Positions 6,462 through 14,467 of a DNA stretch of 27,503 nt are shown here, one piece after another; within the stretch, counting starts at the first letter, position 1, and the number at the start of each line of letters is the position of its first letter. The notes beneath the pieces are model-generated. The model saw only the letters and a list, made by a program, of their open reading frames with translations, was not told the origin of the DNA and did not search any database. Both the position numbers and the translations under genes were made by a program. The stretch covers positions 1 through 27,503 of IMG/VR virus record IMGVR_UViG_3300025853_000523; one strand, written 5' to 3'. Source of the DNA: a virus.

Positions 6462-6590
6462 TTAGTTTAGCGGGTCTGGCTTGCCAGCCAATATCATCAC
6501 AGCACGTTTGTAAAACATGCAATCAGTTTTCCCGGCACTTTCTAGAGCTTCTTTTACCTTTTTCCAATTTTCGTAAGTGCGGGAATCCAT
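6462..6590 (-). CDS. Small helical protein (42 aa)
   Basis: ATG at 6590 overlaps the TGA of the preceding 46-aa gene (TGATG); TAA at 6464-6462. The product starts MDSRTYENWKKVKEALESAG and ends RAVMILAGKPDPLN, a compact helical pattern. The Shine-Dalgarno of the next gene lies just past its stop. Coupling to both neighbours and good protein character support a real gene. No function known to me. Confidence 0.68.
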   Translation of the reverse strand: MDSRTYENWKKVKEALESAGKTDCMFYKRAVMILAGKPDPLN

Positions 6591-6730
6591 CAACCTTTCC
6601 CTTGACCGCGATACTTCCTCCCGTTTTTACGACCATGCGAAGACTTGCTGTTTAAACCGTTGCCTTGGCGTGTTTTTTTTGGTTTGCTCACAACGAATTG
6701 TGCGCCGTTCAGGGGCTTGGGTTTAGCCAT
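6590..6730 (-). CDS. Small basic protein MAKPKPLNGAQF-type (46 aa)
   Basis: ATG at 6730, TGA at 6592-6590. The product is very basic, starting MAKPKPLNGAQFVVSKPKKT and ending in a Gly/Arg/Lys-rich tail (GRKYRGQGKG). I recognise this type of short basic protein as recurrent and uncharacterised in cyanophage genomes. The composition would suit binding to nucleic acid. It is translationally coupled to the next small gene and follows the DUF7936-like gene after a 66-nt gap. Confidence 0.7.
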   Translation of the reverse strand: MAKPKPLNGAQFVVSKPKKTRQGNGLNSKSSHGRKNGRKYRGQGKG

Positions 6731-6796
6731 TGATGCTTATTGCCTCTTGGTCTTCCGCTCCAGGCTTGCTGGGCATCATTGGGTCAGGGCGTTTTA

Positions 6797-7117
6797 TTAG
6801 GCCCAGGGAACACCGGCTCCTGTGGTTGGAGTGCGCTTTTCAGTCAGTTGATTATCCAGTGCAGTTTGGATTTCAGTGACCTTTTCATCACCACCAAGGG
6901 CAGCTTGTACCCAAGCGATGCAGTTCGCTTCAGTTACGCTGTCATAAGGGATCATCGTCTCAGGATCAGGTGCTTCAAGACCGATTGAGCCATACGCACC
7001 AGCCGAATAGACGCCATCATCTGTTACGGCTGTAACGGTGTAATGGAGCGTAGAGATTACGCCATCAGCCAAGGTGCGGTCGCATTGAGCAACCTTCCAG
7101 GTATAGGTGTTTGCCAT
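6797..7117 (-). CDS. DUF7936-like conserved cyanophage protein (106 aa)
   Basis: Starts MANTYTWKVAQCDRTLADGV, followed by HYTVTAVTDDGVYSAGAYG and a helical C-terminal half (VTEANCIAWVQAALGG, then a tail ending GVPWA). This arrangement matches a small conserved protein family of cyanophages and other marine phages, which I associate with DUF7936. It is usually found near tail-fibre or lysis genes, as here. No biochemical role is established to my knowledge. It follows the tail fibre, a fibre remnant and a hairpin. Confidence 0.82.
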   Translation of the reverse strand: MANTYTWKVAQCDRTLADGVISTLHYTVTAVTDDGVYSAGAYGSIGLEAPDPETMIPYDSVTEANCIAWVQAALGGDEKVTEIQTALDNQLTEKRTPTTGAGVPWA

Positions 7118-7152
7118 GAAAGAAAAGCAATAGGGTTAGTGTAGCCTGAGAA

Positions 7153-7170
7153 CCCCGCTGTAACACGGGG
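7153..7170 (-). terminator. GC hairpin between the tail-fibre region and the DUF7936-like gene
   Basis: CCCCG at 7153-7157 pairs with CGGGG at 7166-7170, and TG/CA can extend the stem past one bulged C. On the - strand it is followed by only two T. It may be a weak terminator or a processing hairpin after the tail-fibre region. Confidence 0.35.
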
Positions 7171-7180
7171 CGGGTTGCCG

Positions 7181-7309
7181 CTAGGCGATACCAGCATCAG
7201 TTAGGCGTTGTTCTAAGGTTTCGATCTTTGTCATAGCACCGTCTGACTTAATCCTCATCCGCTCCAACGGAGAAGACGACCCATCAGCAGTAGTGAAGGG
7301 GACTAAGCG
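7181..7309 (-). pseudogene. Frame-shifted remnant of an alternative tail-fibre C-terminus
   Basis: Directly after, and overlapping by 7 bases, the end of the tail fibre, the -1 frame encodes fibre-like sequence: RLVPFTTADGSSSPLERMRI, then KSDGAM and the coiled ending TKIETLEQRLTDAGIA before a TAG at 7183-7181. The first twenty codons match an internal fibre segment (bases 7975-8034; TTADGASSPTERMRI) at 49 of 60 bases by my count. There is no start codon suited to independent expression beyond an internal ATG that would give only 17 residues. It reads as the leftover 3' end of an earlier fibre version whose end was replaced by the present C-terminal module. Confidence 0.7.
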
Positions 7310-10035
7310 ACTTTGACGATGATGCGAGCACGCCCGTCATCTTCAATGGCAATAACCTTACCAACGGCACGCATGTACTCAGCAAGAGTTAGGTCAGCTT
7401 CATTCTTGGCAACACCTTCAATGCCACCATCAGCAGCCTCAGTAGGAACAATGTACTGACCAGGAACTGCGCCCATGACGTTGACTGGCACCTGACCAGC
7501 AAAGGCAATGCGATCAACAGTTTTACGAACTAATTCCAAGCCATCAGTATCATCTTCATATCCGGCACCCCAACCATCATTTCCGACATATGAAGGATTT
7601 GTGGATTTAACAAGGAAACCAGCAGATTCTTGGTAAATAAGAGTTAGTAAACCGTCAGATGTAACTCCACATATATCACCTTTATTAATGGTAAAATCAC
7701 CAGCCTTTACCATGTACTCGGCATAATCCGCGCCTGATGCGTTGATTGTTCCACCTGCGTTAATAGATCTTCCAGTAGTGGAGTTAGCATTTGTCCAATA
7801 GACTGTACCAGCAGCATTTCCAGCCGCTCCATTATGGAAATAGAATTTATGATTGACGCCGCCAGATCCGCCAAAAGCTGTAATTTCTGATGCGAGTGTA
7901 CCACCATTATTTACAGTAAAAAACTCGGAGGCATATGCCAATGCGGATCCTATGCGAATATTTCCCCCATTTGTAATCCTCATCCGCTCCGTCGGAGAAC
8001 TCGCCCCATCCGCAGTAGTGGAGAACACTAGGCGGCCTGGGCAATCATTATTTCCAGGTGTCCCATCAACTGAAGCCACAATCGAAGCAAACTGATGGTT
8101 AGAGTCTGTTCCGTCGTATCCATAGAAAGCGATTGAACCGAGTTGATCGCCGTTATCAACGACTACAGGAGAAGCGGCTGTTCCTCTGGTGGATCGAAGG
8201 TTAATCTGCGGACCGTAAATATCAGTGACAGAGCGGCTCAAGGACAGGGCGTAGCCAGATGCAGAATCTGTCGAAATTTCTAGCTGTGCTTGGCTATTGC
8301 CAATCGTTTGCGCACTAGACGTACCAATTAAGAGCCTGCCCGAGCTGTCGATGCGAACGCGCTCTGTGGTTCCATTGGTTTGAAACAGCAATGCGTCGTC
8401 GCTGTTGCTGTAAAGCACACCTCCAACAGTTGTACCGTTGTCACCAAAACTAACCCCTGTGTTGCTGCTTGAGTTAGTGCTGTCGATAAATATCCGCGTC
8501 TGGTTGCCAGTTACGTGGATGTTTTGAGCGGGGCTCGTAGTCCCAATCCCCACGTTGCCCGAGCTGTCGATTCGTAGGCGCTCGCTACCAGCAGTGCTGA
8601 TGGCTATTGTGTCCGCTCCAGGTGAATAGATGCCAGTGTTGGTATCAGACCCTGGATATAGCGATGGCAGGGCAGCCGTACTAAGCGGGAAGCTGACTTT
8701 TCCATCGGCAGAAATCAACCCGGTGGTAGTAACAGCTTGGCTACCAAAGTCTGGGCTGATCTTTGTGCCAGCAATCGCAGCCGAGGCGTTGACATCACCA
8801 TCAACAATCACACCTGATGCGATCGATGTAGCGATACTTGCGCCGCTGGTTAGGTCACTGCTGACAGTACCTGTAACGTCGCCGGTAACGGCAAATGTTC
8901 TGTTGCTGCTAAGTGCCGTAGCTGTATCGGCATTGCCGGTTAGTGCGGCTGTAATCGTGCCAGCCGAGAAGTTTCCTGTTCCATCCCGCGCAACGATTGC
9001 ACTTGCGGTGTTAGCGCTGGTGGCTGTAGTGGCACTGTTGCTGACTTTACCTGCAGTGCTGATTGTGTCGAGGTAAGCATCATCAATTGCAGTGCCTTGC
9101 CAGGTGCCGCTGCTGATCGTGCCGACGCTGGTGAGGCTAGATCCAGTAACACCACTACCCAGCGTGGTGCTGTTCAGAACTTCAGTGTTATTGATGCGGT
9201 AGCTTTTGCCGCTAGCTAGATCGAAGTTTTCGCTGCTGGTCCAGCTATCCGTTGCATCAAGCCAGTTAAGGGTTTTGTCGGTAGCGCCCTTTAGCGTGAT
9301 GCCGCCGCCGTCTGCTGTGCCATCGGTTGGTGATGCAACGACGCCAAGCTCGATATTTTTGTCTTCAACCTTGACGGTCTCGGTTTCAAGAATCGTCGAT
9401 GCACCTTCAACAGTTAGATCGCCAGCAATGACGACATCACCACCAACATCAAGCTGCGTGCCGTTAAAGGTCAGCCCAGCATTGTCCTCTAGCTCACCGC
9501 TAGTGCCCGCCAGTACCACACGCCCGCTGATCAAGTCACTGACTGCAGCACTAGCCAGCGTGGATTGACCGTCAACTCCGAGCGTGCCGGAGGTAGCAAT
9601 GTTGCCGCTGGTGTCGGCAACAGTAAACGCACCATCAACATCAATGCCGCCGTCAAGGCTTGCAAGACCGGAGACATTAAGTGCAGCGTTAAGTGTGGTG
9701 ACACCAGTTACATCCAGCGTGCTATCAAGCGTTGCTGCACCAGTTACATCCAGCGTGCCAGGCACATCAACATTGCTGGTCCACTCAACGCCAGTGCCAG
9801 CGGCATCGGTCTGCAGCAGCTGGCGAGCGCTGCCATCCTGCAGTTTGTAGACCGGCAGCTCGCTGATCGTCGCAGTGCCGTCATTGGCAACATCAACATC
9901 GCCGTTCACGATGCCGACAATTTCGCCGACAGTGGTGCGCTTGGTTTGACTGGCGCTGCTGTCTGTCACCGGCACGAGGTCGGCGGCATCAGGCGGGGTG
10001 AGAGCAGTTAGCTCGGAGATCTTGATGTTGGCCAT
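7303..10035 (-). CDS. Tail fibre with beta-repeat shaft and Peptidase_G2-like C-terminal module (910 aa)
   Basis: A receptor-binding fibre or tip fibre. The N-terminus (MANIKISELTALTPPDAADL) is the usual attachment type of cyanophage fibres. About 80-150 holds 12-residue LDVTGxxTLxxx repeats of a beta-structured shaft. About 205-330 (AGDLTVEGASTI...KNIELGV and on) is a block shared with cyanomyovirus structural proteins. Three ERxRI-(D/T)-x-(S/G)-G-N/R units follow at about 485, 555 and 690. The C-terminal 150 residues start at ASGADYAEYM and contain VTSDGLLTL and NPSYVGNDGWG, resembling the Peptidase_G2 (IMC) auto-cleaving domain of phage appendages. The ATG overlaps the stop of the preceding 81-aa gene (TAATG). 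Confidence 0.9.
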   Translation of the reverse strand: MANIKISELTALTPPDAADLVPVTDSSASQTKRTTVGEIVGIVNGDVDVANDGTATISELPVYKLQDGSARQLLQTDAAGTGVEWTSNVDVPGTLDVTGAATLDSTLDVTGVTTLNAALNVSGLASLDGGIDVDGAFTVADTSGNIATSGTLGVDGQSTLASAAVSDLISGRVVLAGTSGELEDNAGLTFNGTQLDVGGDVVIAGDLTVEGASTILETETVKVEDKNIELGVVASPTDGTADGGGITLKGATDKTLNWLDATDSWTSSENFDLASGKSYRINNTEVLNSTTLGSGVTGSSLTSVGTISSGTWQGTAIDDAYLDTISTAGKVSNSATTATSANTASAIVARDGTGNFSAGTITAALTGNADTATALSSNRTFAVTGDVTGTVSSDLTSGASIATSIASGVIVDGDVNASAAIAGTKISPDFGSQAVTTTGLISADGKVSFPLSTAALPSLYPGSDTNTGIYSPGADTIAISTAGSERLRIDSSGNVGIGTTSPAQNIHVTGNQTRIFIDSTNSSSNTGVSFGDNGTTVGGVLYSNSDDALLFQTNGTTERVRIDSSGRLLIGTSSAQTIGNSQAQLEISTDSASGYALSLSRSVTDIYGPQINLRSTRGTAASPVVVDNGDQLGSIAFYGYDGTDSNHQFASIVASVDGTPGNNDCPGRLVFSTTADGASSPTERMRITNGGNIRIGSALAYASEFFTVNNGGTLASEITAFGGSGGVNHKFYFHNGAAGNAAGTVYWTNANSTTGRSINAGGTINASGADYAEYMVKAGDFTINKGDICGVTSDGLLTLIYQESAGFLVKSTNPSYVGNDGWGAGYEDDTDGLELVRKTVDRIAFAGQVPVNVMGAVPGQYIVPTEAADGGIEGVAKNEADLTLAEYMRAVGKVIAIEDDGRARIIVKVA
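7975..8034 (-). repeat. Internal fibre copy of the segment repeated at 7250-7309
   Basis: These 60 bases encode the fibre segment ending TTADGASSPTERMRI and match 7250-7309 at 49 of 60 positions in the same orientation. Mismatches are spread, many at third codon positions, so the copies diverged as coding sequence and the downstream copy was once translated. Confidence 0.8.
9702..9758. repeat. 21-bp exact direct repeat in the fibre shaft
   Basis: The 21 bases at 9702-9722 recur exactly at 9738-9758, 36 bases (12 codons) apart. They encode successive LDVTG repeats of the shaft, so the period equals the protein repeat. Such repeats can lengthen or shorten the shaft by slippage. Confidence 0.85.
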
Positions 10036-10280
10036 TACGAAGCAACCGAAACAACTTTAGTTTTATAGTCGGCGATGATTTCAGGCGTCCAGAAAGCAGA
10101 GGCAGCTTTTTGGACCATTTGAGGTGCATCGCTTAAATCTTGTCCGGGAAAATAGCATGACTTAACATTGCTGGCGGCAAAAACCGCGTCATTTTTGTAA
10201 ATTAAAATATTGCATTGGCAGTTAATCACACCGTCGCCTAATACTTCAATTTTTTCTGTTGAGGACTCAGAAAAAGGCAT
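10035..10280 (-). CDS. Small protein between tailspike and tail fibre (81 aa)
   Basis: I chose ATG 10280 (MPFSESSTEKIEVLGDGVIN); an upstream in-frame TTG would add eight residues. The pattern is beta strands (CQCNILIYKNDAVFAAS) followed by FPGQDLSD and a helix ending WTPEIIADYKTKVV. I recall similar small proteins next to tail-fibre genes in cyanophages, with no known function. The TAA overlaps the fibre ATG, so the two are probably coupled. It might help fibre folding or attachment, but the sequence alone does not show this. Confidence 0.68.
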   Translation of the reverse strand: MPFSESSTEKIEVLGDGVINCQCNILIYKNDAVFAASNVKSCYFPGQDLSDAPQMVQKAASAFWTPEIIADYKTKVVSVAS

Positions 10281-10327
10281 GACGGGAAAAGGGCAAAGGA
10301 ACAAAATAGTTTTGAGCCGTTCCGGGC

Positions 10328-12448
10328 TTAAGACGCATAAGAGGACAGGTAACCTTTGGCATATCTATTGTTTGCGTTAGGATTTGTTGCGGTGATATTG
10401 TAGGTGTTATCTCCATTGTCTACAACTGCAAAAGCGATGCCGGTGCCATTATTCAAAGACAAAGAATCTATTGTTCCGTCTTCGTTTGTTACATTTATTA
10501 CATAGAAGCTGGCAAGTGTATCATTTGCGTTGTGACCATAGCATCGCCAGGATTCATTCTGCCCATTAGTTAATGGTTGATTGGTGACCACAGTGACAGT
10601 AGATGCATTGATAGGACCAACATCAAAAACAAGAGAATTGCCAACGGGGCCAACAGGGTCAGAGTTAGCGACATTACTTCCAAAACAGTTAACCTTTGTG
10701 ATTGTGCCGGTAGTTGCTGTAGTAATTCCGCTAAAAATGCACCCTGTAGCACTCACAGTTCCAGAGGAGCGTCTTATGCCTATAGTTTGATTTGCTCCTT
10801 GCTGATTAGCAAAATTACAACCTAAGAAGGAAAAGCTGCCTCCTCTAATATCAGCACCATTCCCGCCGGACGATCCACTAACTTCCTGATCTGCAAACAG
10901 AGTATTGCAAATAGTTACTGTAGAAAAAGAGTCGCTTGGTGAATAAATGCCTGCTGATGTTGTCGCAGCGTTTGTCCCATTACTTCTAAACTGTCCTTGG
11001 ATTGTTAATCCAAGCCCGTTTGTAATATACGCCCCGTTTCTGTCGTTGCTGACTACAGCAAGTTGTGAAAAATCTAGCGCTTTAGTTTGATTTGATTGCG
11101 CACTAGCGATTGTTCCCGCCCCGCCGCTGCTAGTCGTGAACGTTTCTGACGAAGAAAACGATCCGCTGATTTCGTCAATCTCTACGCAAATGCTGGTTTT
11201 GTCACTGTTAATGCTTACGACCGGAACAGTGGCGCCGCCGGCAGTTGTCAAGGTATCGCCCTCTGCAATCGCGCCAGTGACACCGCTTACAGCAAGTGCG
11301 CTGTAATTTGATACACGCAGTCCAGATTTTTTTAAGTTATTACCGCTTCCACAATTATATAAATAGCACTCGTGAAAGCGACTATTCAGAACTGTTGTGC
11401 CTGCAGTCATGCCGGAAATCGAGTAGTCAGCAAATCGAGCGCCGCAAAGCAAGCCATAATCACAGGCTTCAACGTAAATATTACTTGCATGAATGCCTTG
11501 CCCACCATTTAACAACATGCCATACTTTGTATTGCTAAACCAGCAGTTGGTTACTGTTAGACTGGTACCGCCAAGCGTAATTCCAACTCCTGTCCGTGAT
11601 CCTGTTGTCTCTAGAACACGAACATTTTCCACGTAGCCCTCATCGGAACCAGCTGTTGAGATTCCAACCAAGGCCGAGTTTGCGCCCATCTCAAAAGTAG
11701 GCGACATTGTGCTTTGTCCACGCAATGTCAACTGTTGTCCGTTGACGGTCTCGTTTAGATTTATGGTTGTAGTGAGATCGTAGGTGCCGCAGGGCACAGA
11801 AACAGTCGTTTTGTTGCCTCCGCATTGAAAAGCCTTGTTTATTTTTTCGCCTATGTCTGACCCATTAAACCATAAAGGATTCAACGAGTTAATGTATTGA
11901 TTAAAACTTGTTGTGTCTGAATTTCTGATTTTTAGCTTTTGCGCGGCGGGGTTTGCCTCGTAATCAACAATAAATCCGCCACCTTGAACATCGATTGGGC
12001 CACTTAGTAATACAGCAGTGCTGACGCCCGTGCAGTCAAGTGTGCCTTGCAAAATGAGCGTTTTATCAGAAGTTGCCGTGACGGTTCCATTTATTAAATA
12101 CGTGCCAGCCGGAACATATATGACACTTGAAGCGGCAATGGCTGCTGTAAACGCAGAGAAATCATTTGTTAGGCCATCTCCAGTCGCACCAAAATCTTTA
12201 ACACTCACCACATCTTGCAGCTTTGACTTAACGGTGCGCCGCACAGCGCCAGTGCCGCTCTGCGTAAACTGCACACCATCGGCGGTGCCGGTAGTGGTGT
12301 TCTGAAACTTGCGGATATTGCCTGCGGTGTCCTTTGTATACAGCTCAGCATCCGCCGCGTTAATTGCTATCTCACCCACATCAATGTCACCCGCTGCAGG
12401 TGGCGTGCCAGTGGCGGTGCTGTGTTTATGCGTAATCTTGAGCGTCAT
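10328..12448 (-). CDS. Tailspike / tail fibre with right-handed beta-helix (pectate-lyase-like) domain (706 aa)
   Basis: Residues 1-50 (ITHKHSTATGTPPAAGDIDV, GEIAINAADAELYTKD) form the short N-terminal particle-binding motif found on many phage fibres. From about 70 the sequence runs VKSKLQDVVSVKDFGATGDG and YVPAGTYLINGTV, the typical entry of pectate-lyase-3 superfamily beta-helices. Long runs of short beta strands and Asn/Gly/Thr-rich turns follow to about 600, then a beta-rich cap ends at NNRYAKGYLSSYAS. It probably binds or cuts a surface polysaccharide of the host. Catalytic residues cannot be assigned by eye. Confidence 0.87.
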   Translation of the reverse strand: MTLKITHKHSTATGTPPAAGDIDVGEIAINAADAELYTKDTAGNIRKFQNTTTGTADGVQFTQSGTGAVRRTVKSKLQDVVSVKDFGATGDGLTNDFSAFTAAIAASSVIYVPAGTYLINGTVTATSDKTLILQGTLDCTGVSTAVLLSGPIDVQGGGFIVDYEANPAAQKLKIRNSDTTSFNQYINSLNPLWFNGSDIGEKINKAFQCGGNKTTVSVPCGTYDLTTTINLNETVNGQQLTLRGQSTMSPTFEMGANSALVGISTAGSDEGYVENVRVLETTGSRTGVGITLGGTSLTVTNCWFSNTKYGMLLNGGQGIHASNIYVEACDYGLLCGARFADYSISGMTAGTTVLNSRFHECYLYNCGSGNNLKKSGLRVSNYSALAVSGVTGAIAEGDTLTTAGGATVPVVSINSDKTSICVEIDEISGSFSSSETFTTSSGGAGTIASAQSNQTKALDFSQLAVVSNDRNGAYITNGLGLTIQGQFRSNGTNAATTSAGIYSPSDSFSTVTICNTLFADQEVSGSSGGNGADIRGGSFSFLGCNFANQQGANQTIGIRRSSGTVSATGCIFSGITTATTGTITKVNCFGSNVANSDPVGPVGNSLVFDVGPINASTVTVVTNQPLTNGQNESWRCYGHNANDTLASFYVINVTNEDGTIDSLSLNNGTGIAFAVVDNGDNTYNITATNPNANNRYAKGYLSSYAS

Positions 12449-12473
12449 AATGCTGCGGCGCTGTGAGTGCAGT

Positions 12474-13661
12474 CTAGCCTTCTCTCAATTCTACTTCCCT
12501 GACGGTCACGAAGCTAGCTGAGCCAGTGATAACGTCTGCCGCTCGAACGCTGACAGCACTGCTCGTCAGCATGATCTGCGCTTTGTAGTACAGATCACCG
12601 GATTCTAAGCCCGTGCTGTAGCTATCGCGATTTAATGCGTCGCTGTCAATCATCCAGAATTGGGCCTCAGCTTCAGACTGCTCATTGGTATTCAAAAGTA
12701 AACGCAGCAAATTGCTGGTGCCAACAGTTGCAATGGCTTGAGCTGACCAGACAATGATTTCACTGCGTGGCGTGATATTCGCATTGTCATAGGCGGCTAC
12801 GCCTGGATTTAAGCTTGAGTCGTTGTAATTCGGGCCATAATCCGCAATGCTGCCAGCAGTGCCGACGATATCAGCATCGGCGTAAGTTATGTTTTGATCT
12901 ACGTCAACAAAACAACGCGCATTTGCGTAGCGACTTTGGCTAATAATTGCCGTATTACGAGTGTCGTTTGCTTCGCGCTCAATTAAGAAATCAAACGAAC
13001 CACCGCCTTGTATTAGTGATTTGACGCCATCAAAAAACTTGTCGCCAAGACCAGTGGTATCGATTTCGTTTGAGTTTAAGCTCAATTCCCACCCCTGCAA
13101 ACATGTCTCTAGCTTCCACTCATTGACCAATCGCAATTCAATTGGAGCGGTCGGGTCTAGCGTAAAAGCGGCTTGGCTGATGTTCTCGCGTGTTGAGTCG
13201 TTCGCACCAGCCAGCGCCGCCGAACGAGTGCGGTAGAACGACAGCCGATTAAGCGGGTCAACGTGAACGTACAAGCGGTTGCGGTACGGCGTAGTGTCCG
13301 CGTCTGACTGCACTGCGATGATGTCGCCGCTCTCGGTTGTCAGCGCGTCGTTGCTTTCAGTTGCCAGCCATCGATACGGACGCAACAGTGCAGCAGGATA
13401 TGCCGTGCTGTAGCCGACGAGTTCGGGATAGTCCTGGTAGTCGTAAATGTTGGCGTAGGTCGGAATCAGCGGTGCATCCGCAAGATCCGCGTTCGGCCAG
13501 TTATCAATACTGGCGACCTCGACCAGATCGCCACTGCGAAAGCCCTGCGCCGTCAGCGAGATAATATCCTTGTCTTGGTTCAGCGCAGTGACATCAACAG
13601 CAACAGGCGTTGGCGCCGAGCGGTTGAGGACGATCTTGCCGAATGTGCCGAGGACTGCCAT
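12474..13661 (-). CDS. Tail protein with a tail-tube-like domain (395 aa)
   Basis: Central residues read WELSLNSNEIDTTGLGDKFF, then GVKSLIQGGGSFDFLIE: the strand / E-I-D-T-T-x-L-G / G-S-G-S signature of siphovirus tail-tube proteins. The N-terminal 170 residues (GKIVLNRSAPTPVAVD and on, with YVHVDPLNRLSFYRTR) and the C-terminal 130 are additional beta-rich parts. The ATG overlaps the stop of the 128-aa tail-tube-like gene (TAATG). It lies after the tip protein and before the tailspike, so it may build a tip-distal ring or collar that carries the spikes. No exact family is recognised. Confidence 0.72.
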   Translation of the reverse strand: MAVLGTFGKIVLNRSAPTPVAVDVTALNQDKDIISLTAQGFRSGDLVEVASIDNWPNADLADAPLIPTYANIYDYQDYPELVGYSTAYPAALLRPYRWLATESNDALTTESGDIIAVQSDADTTPYRNRLYVHVDPLNRLSFYRTRSAALAGANDSTRENISQAAFTLDPTAPIELRLVNEWKLETCLQGWELSLNSNEIDTTGLGDKFFDGVKSLIQGGGSFDFLIEREANDTRNTAIISQSRYANARCFVDVDQNITYADADIVGTAGSIADYGPNYNDSSLNPGVAAYDNANITPRSEIIVWSAQAIATVGTSNLLRLLLNTNEQSEAEAQFWMIDSDALNRDSYSTGLESGDLYYKAQIMLTSSAVSVRAADVITGSASFVTVREVELREG

Positions 13662-14047
13662 TACGTCGAGGAGATGGTCAGGCCACCAGTAAACGTAAAT
13701 GCAACATTTGTGCTTGTAACGTCACCTACAGTCACGGTTGAACCAACACTGGTAATCAACACACTGCCTGAAATCGTCTTGCCTGTGGTCAGCGTCAGTG
13801 TTGCGGTAATACTACTTTGCGAATCGGTATTGATTTTGGCGTAGACATCATCAAGCAGACTGTTTTCATAAAGCAAAGTTGCACTACCTGACGCGCCACG
13901 CAACCCCGTCACATACGCTCTGCTTGATTCACCTAAGTTTGTGGTCTCCAGTGTGTCGCGTGAAATATCAATGCTTGCGTCACGAACCACAACCGTCGAG
14001 TCGAGCCCGGTGATCGCAAAGTTGCCTGTTGTGCTGGTGACTGCCAT
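13661..14047 (-). CDS. Tail-tube-like protein (128 aa)
   Basis: Beta-rich throughout. Residues 22-60 (RDASIDISRDTLETTNLGES, VTGLRGASGSATLLYE) carry the same signature as the major tail protein at 23393-24163 and the 395-aa neighbour. At 128 aa it is near the minimum for a tube fold. A strong AAAGGAG lies six bases before the ATG, an unusually good ribosome site here, suggesting high expression. It could be a second tube protein, a tip ring or a decoration protein. Which one is not decidable from sequence. Confidence 0.75.
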   Translation of the reverse strand: MAVTSTTGNFAITGLDSTVVVRDASIDISRDTLETTNLGESSRAYVTGLRGASGSATLLYENSLLDDVYAKINTDSQSSITATLTLTTGKTISGSVLITSVGSTVTVGDVTSTNVAFTFTGGLTISST

Positions 14048-14053
14048 TTTGTA

Positions 14054-14059
14054 CTCCTT
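14054..14059 (-). promoter_or_regulatory. Strong Shine-Dalgarno before the 128-aa tail-tube-like gene
   Basis: The - strand reads AAGGAG six bases before the ATG at 14047 and directly next to the TAA of the 135-aa gene. It is one of the few consensus ribosome sites in the window and suggests strong translation. Confidence 0.75.
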
Positions 14060-14467
14060 TTAGCTCATTCTAAGCTCTGCTGTCAATTCAACAGCCACAT
14101 TGGAACGACCAGGAGCAACGCTTTCAACTTGTGGCGAGGTGCCTTCGCTAAAAGACCACAGCAAACCGGCCCCTGTAGCCGAGGCATTCAGCCAGCTTTG
14201 CAATGTTGCATCTGCTCCAGCAAATATCTGCGCCGGTAATGTCAGGCTATCGACTGAACCTTTTGCTGCGTTGTATGCGCTAAGGATTGCCGCTGTGTTG
14301 GTGTCGTTGACGTTCCCAAATGTCAGGTTGAGTTTTGCCTGGCTGGGCCTGCTGCCCCACAACCTACGAGTGATTACACCAGATTGTGACATCTGTGTCT
14401 TGGTCGGCCATGTTGGCGCAACAAAGCTGCGTCTTGTTGGTGCAATGCTGGGAAATGTTGTCGCCAT
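14060..14467 (-). CDS. Conserved tail protein (135 aa)
   Basis: Begins MATTFPSIAPTRRSFVAPTW. Further features are RRLWGSRPSQAKLNLTFGNV, a helix around TAAILSAYNAAKG, LWSF, and a C-terminal VESVAPGRSNVAVELTAEL. I recognise this pattern as a small conserved protein next to tip proteins in cyanophages and some marine siphophages, where it is annotated only as tail or virion protein. The ATG overlaps the stop of the gpJ-like gene (TGATG). Function within the tip is unknown. Confidence 0.75.
   Translation of the reverse strand: MATTFPSIAPTRRSFVAPTWPTKTQMSQSGVITRRLWGSRPSQAKLNLTFGNVNDTNTAAILSAYNAAKGSVDSLTLPAQIFAGADATLQSWLNASATGAGLLWSFSEGTSPQVESVAPGRSNVAVELTAELRMS

Noticed and set aside
6723-6779. 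18-codon frame MMPSKPG... on the - strand, overlapping the start of the 46-aa gene
   Set aside because: Too short and without a recognisable pattern; it could be a leader peptide but nothing supports this.
7303-7320. Programmed frameshift joining the fibre to the downstream remnant
   Set aside because: The last zero-frame codons (GTC AAA GTC GCT TAG) do not form an X-XXY-YYZ slippery heptamer; a remnant explains it better.
9702-9758. Spaced 21-bp repeats as a possible CRISPR
   Set aside because: Only two copies, in frame with the 12-residue protein repeat of the fibre; no array, leader or cas gene.
8630-10011. Several 90-150 codon + strand frames across the tail fibre
   Set aside because: Their Val/Ser/Ala/Pro-rich translations are the antisense of the repetitive fibre shaft; no start context or family signal.
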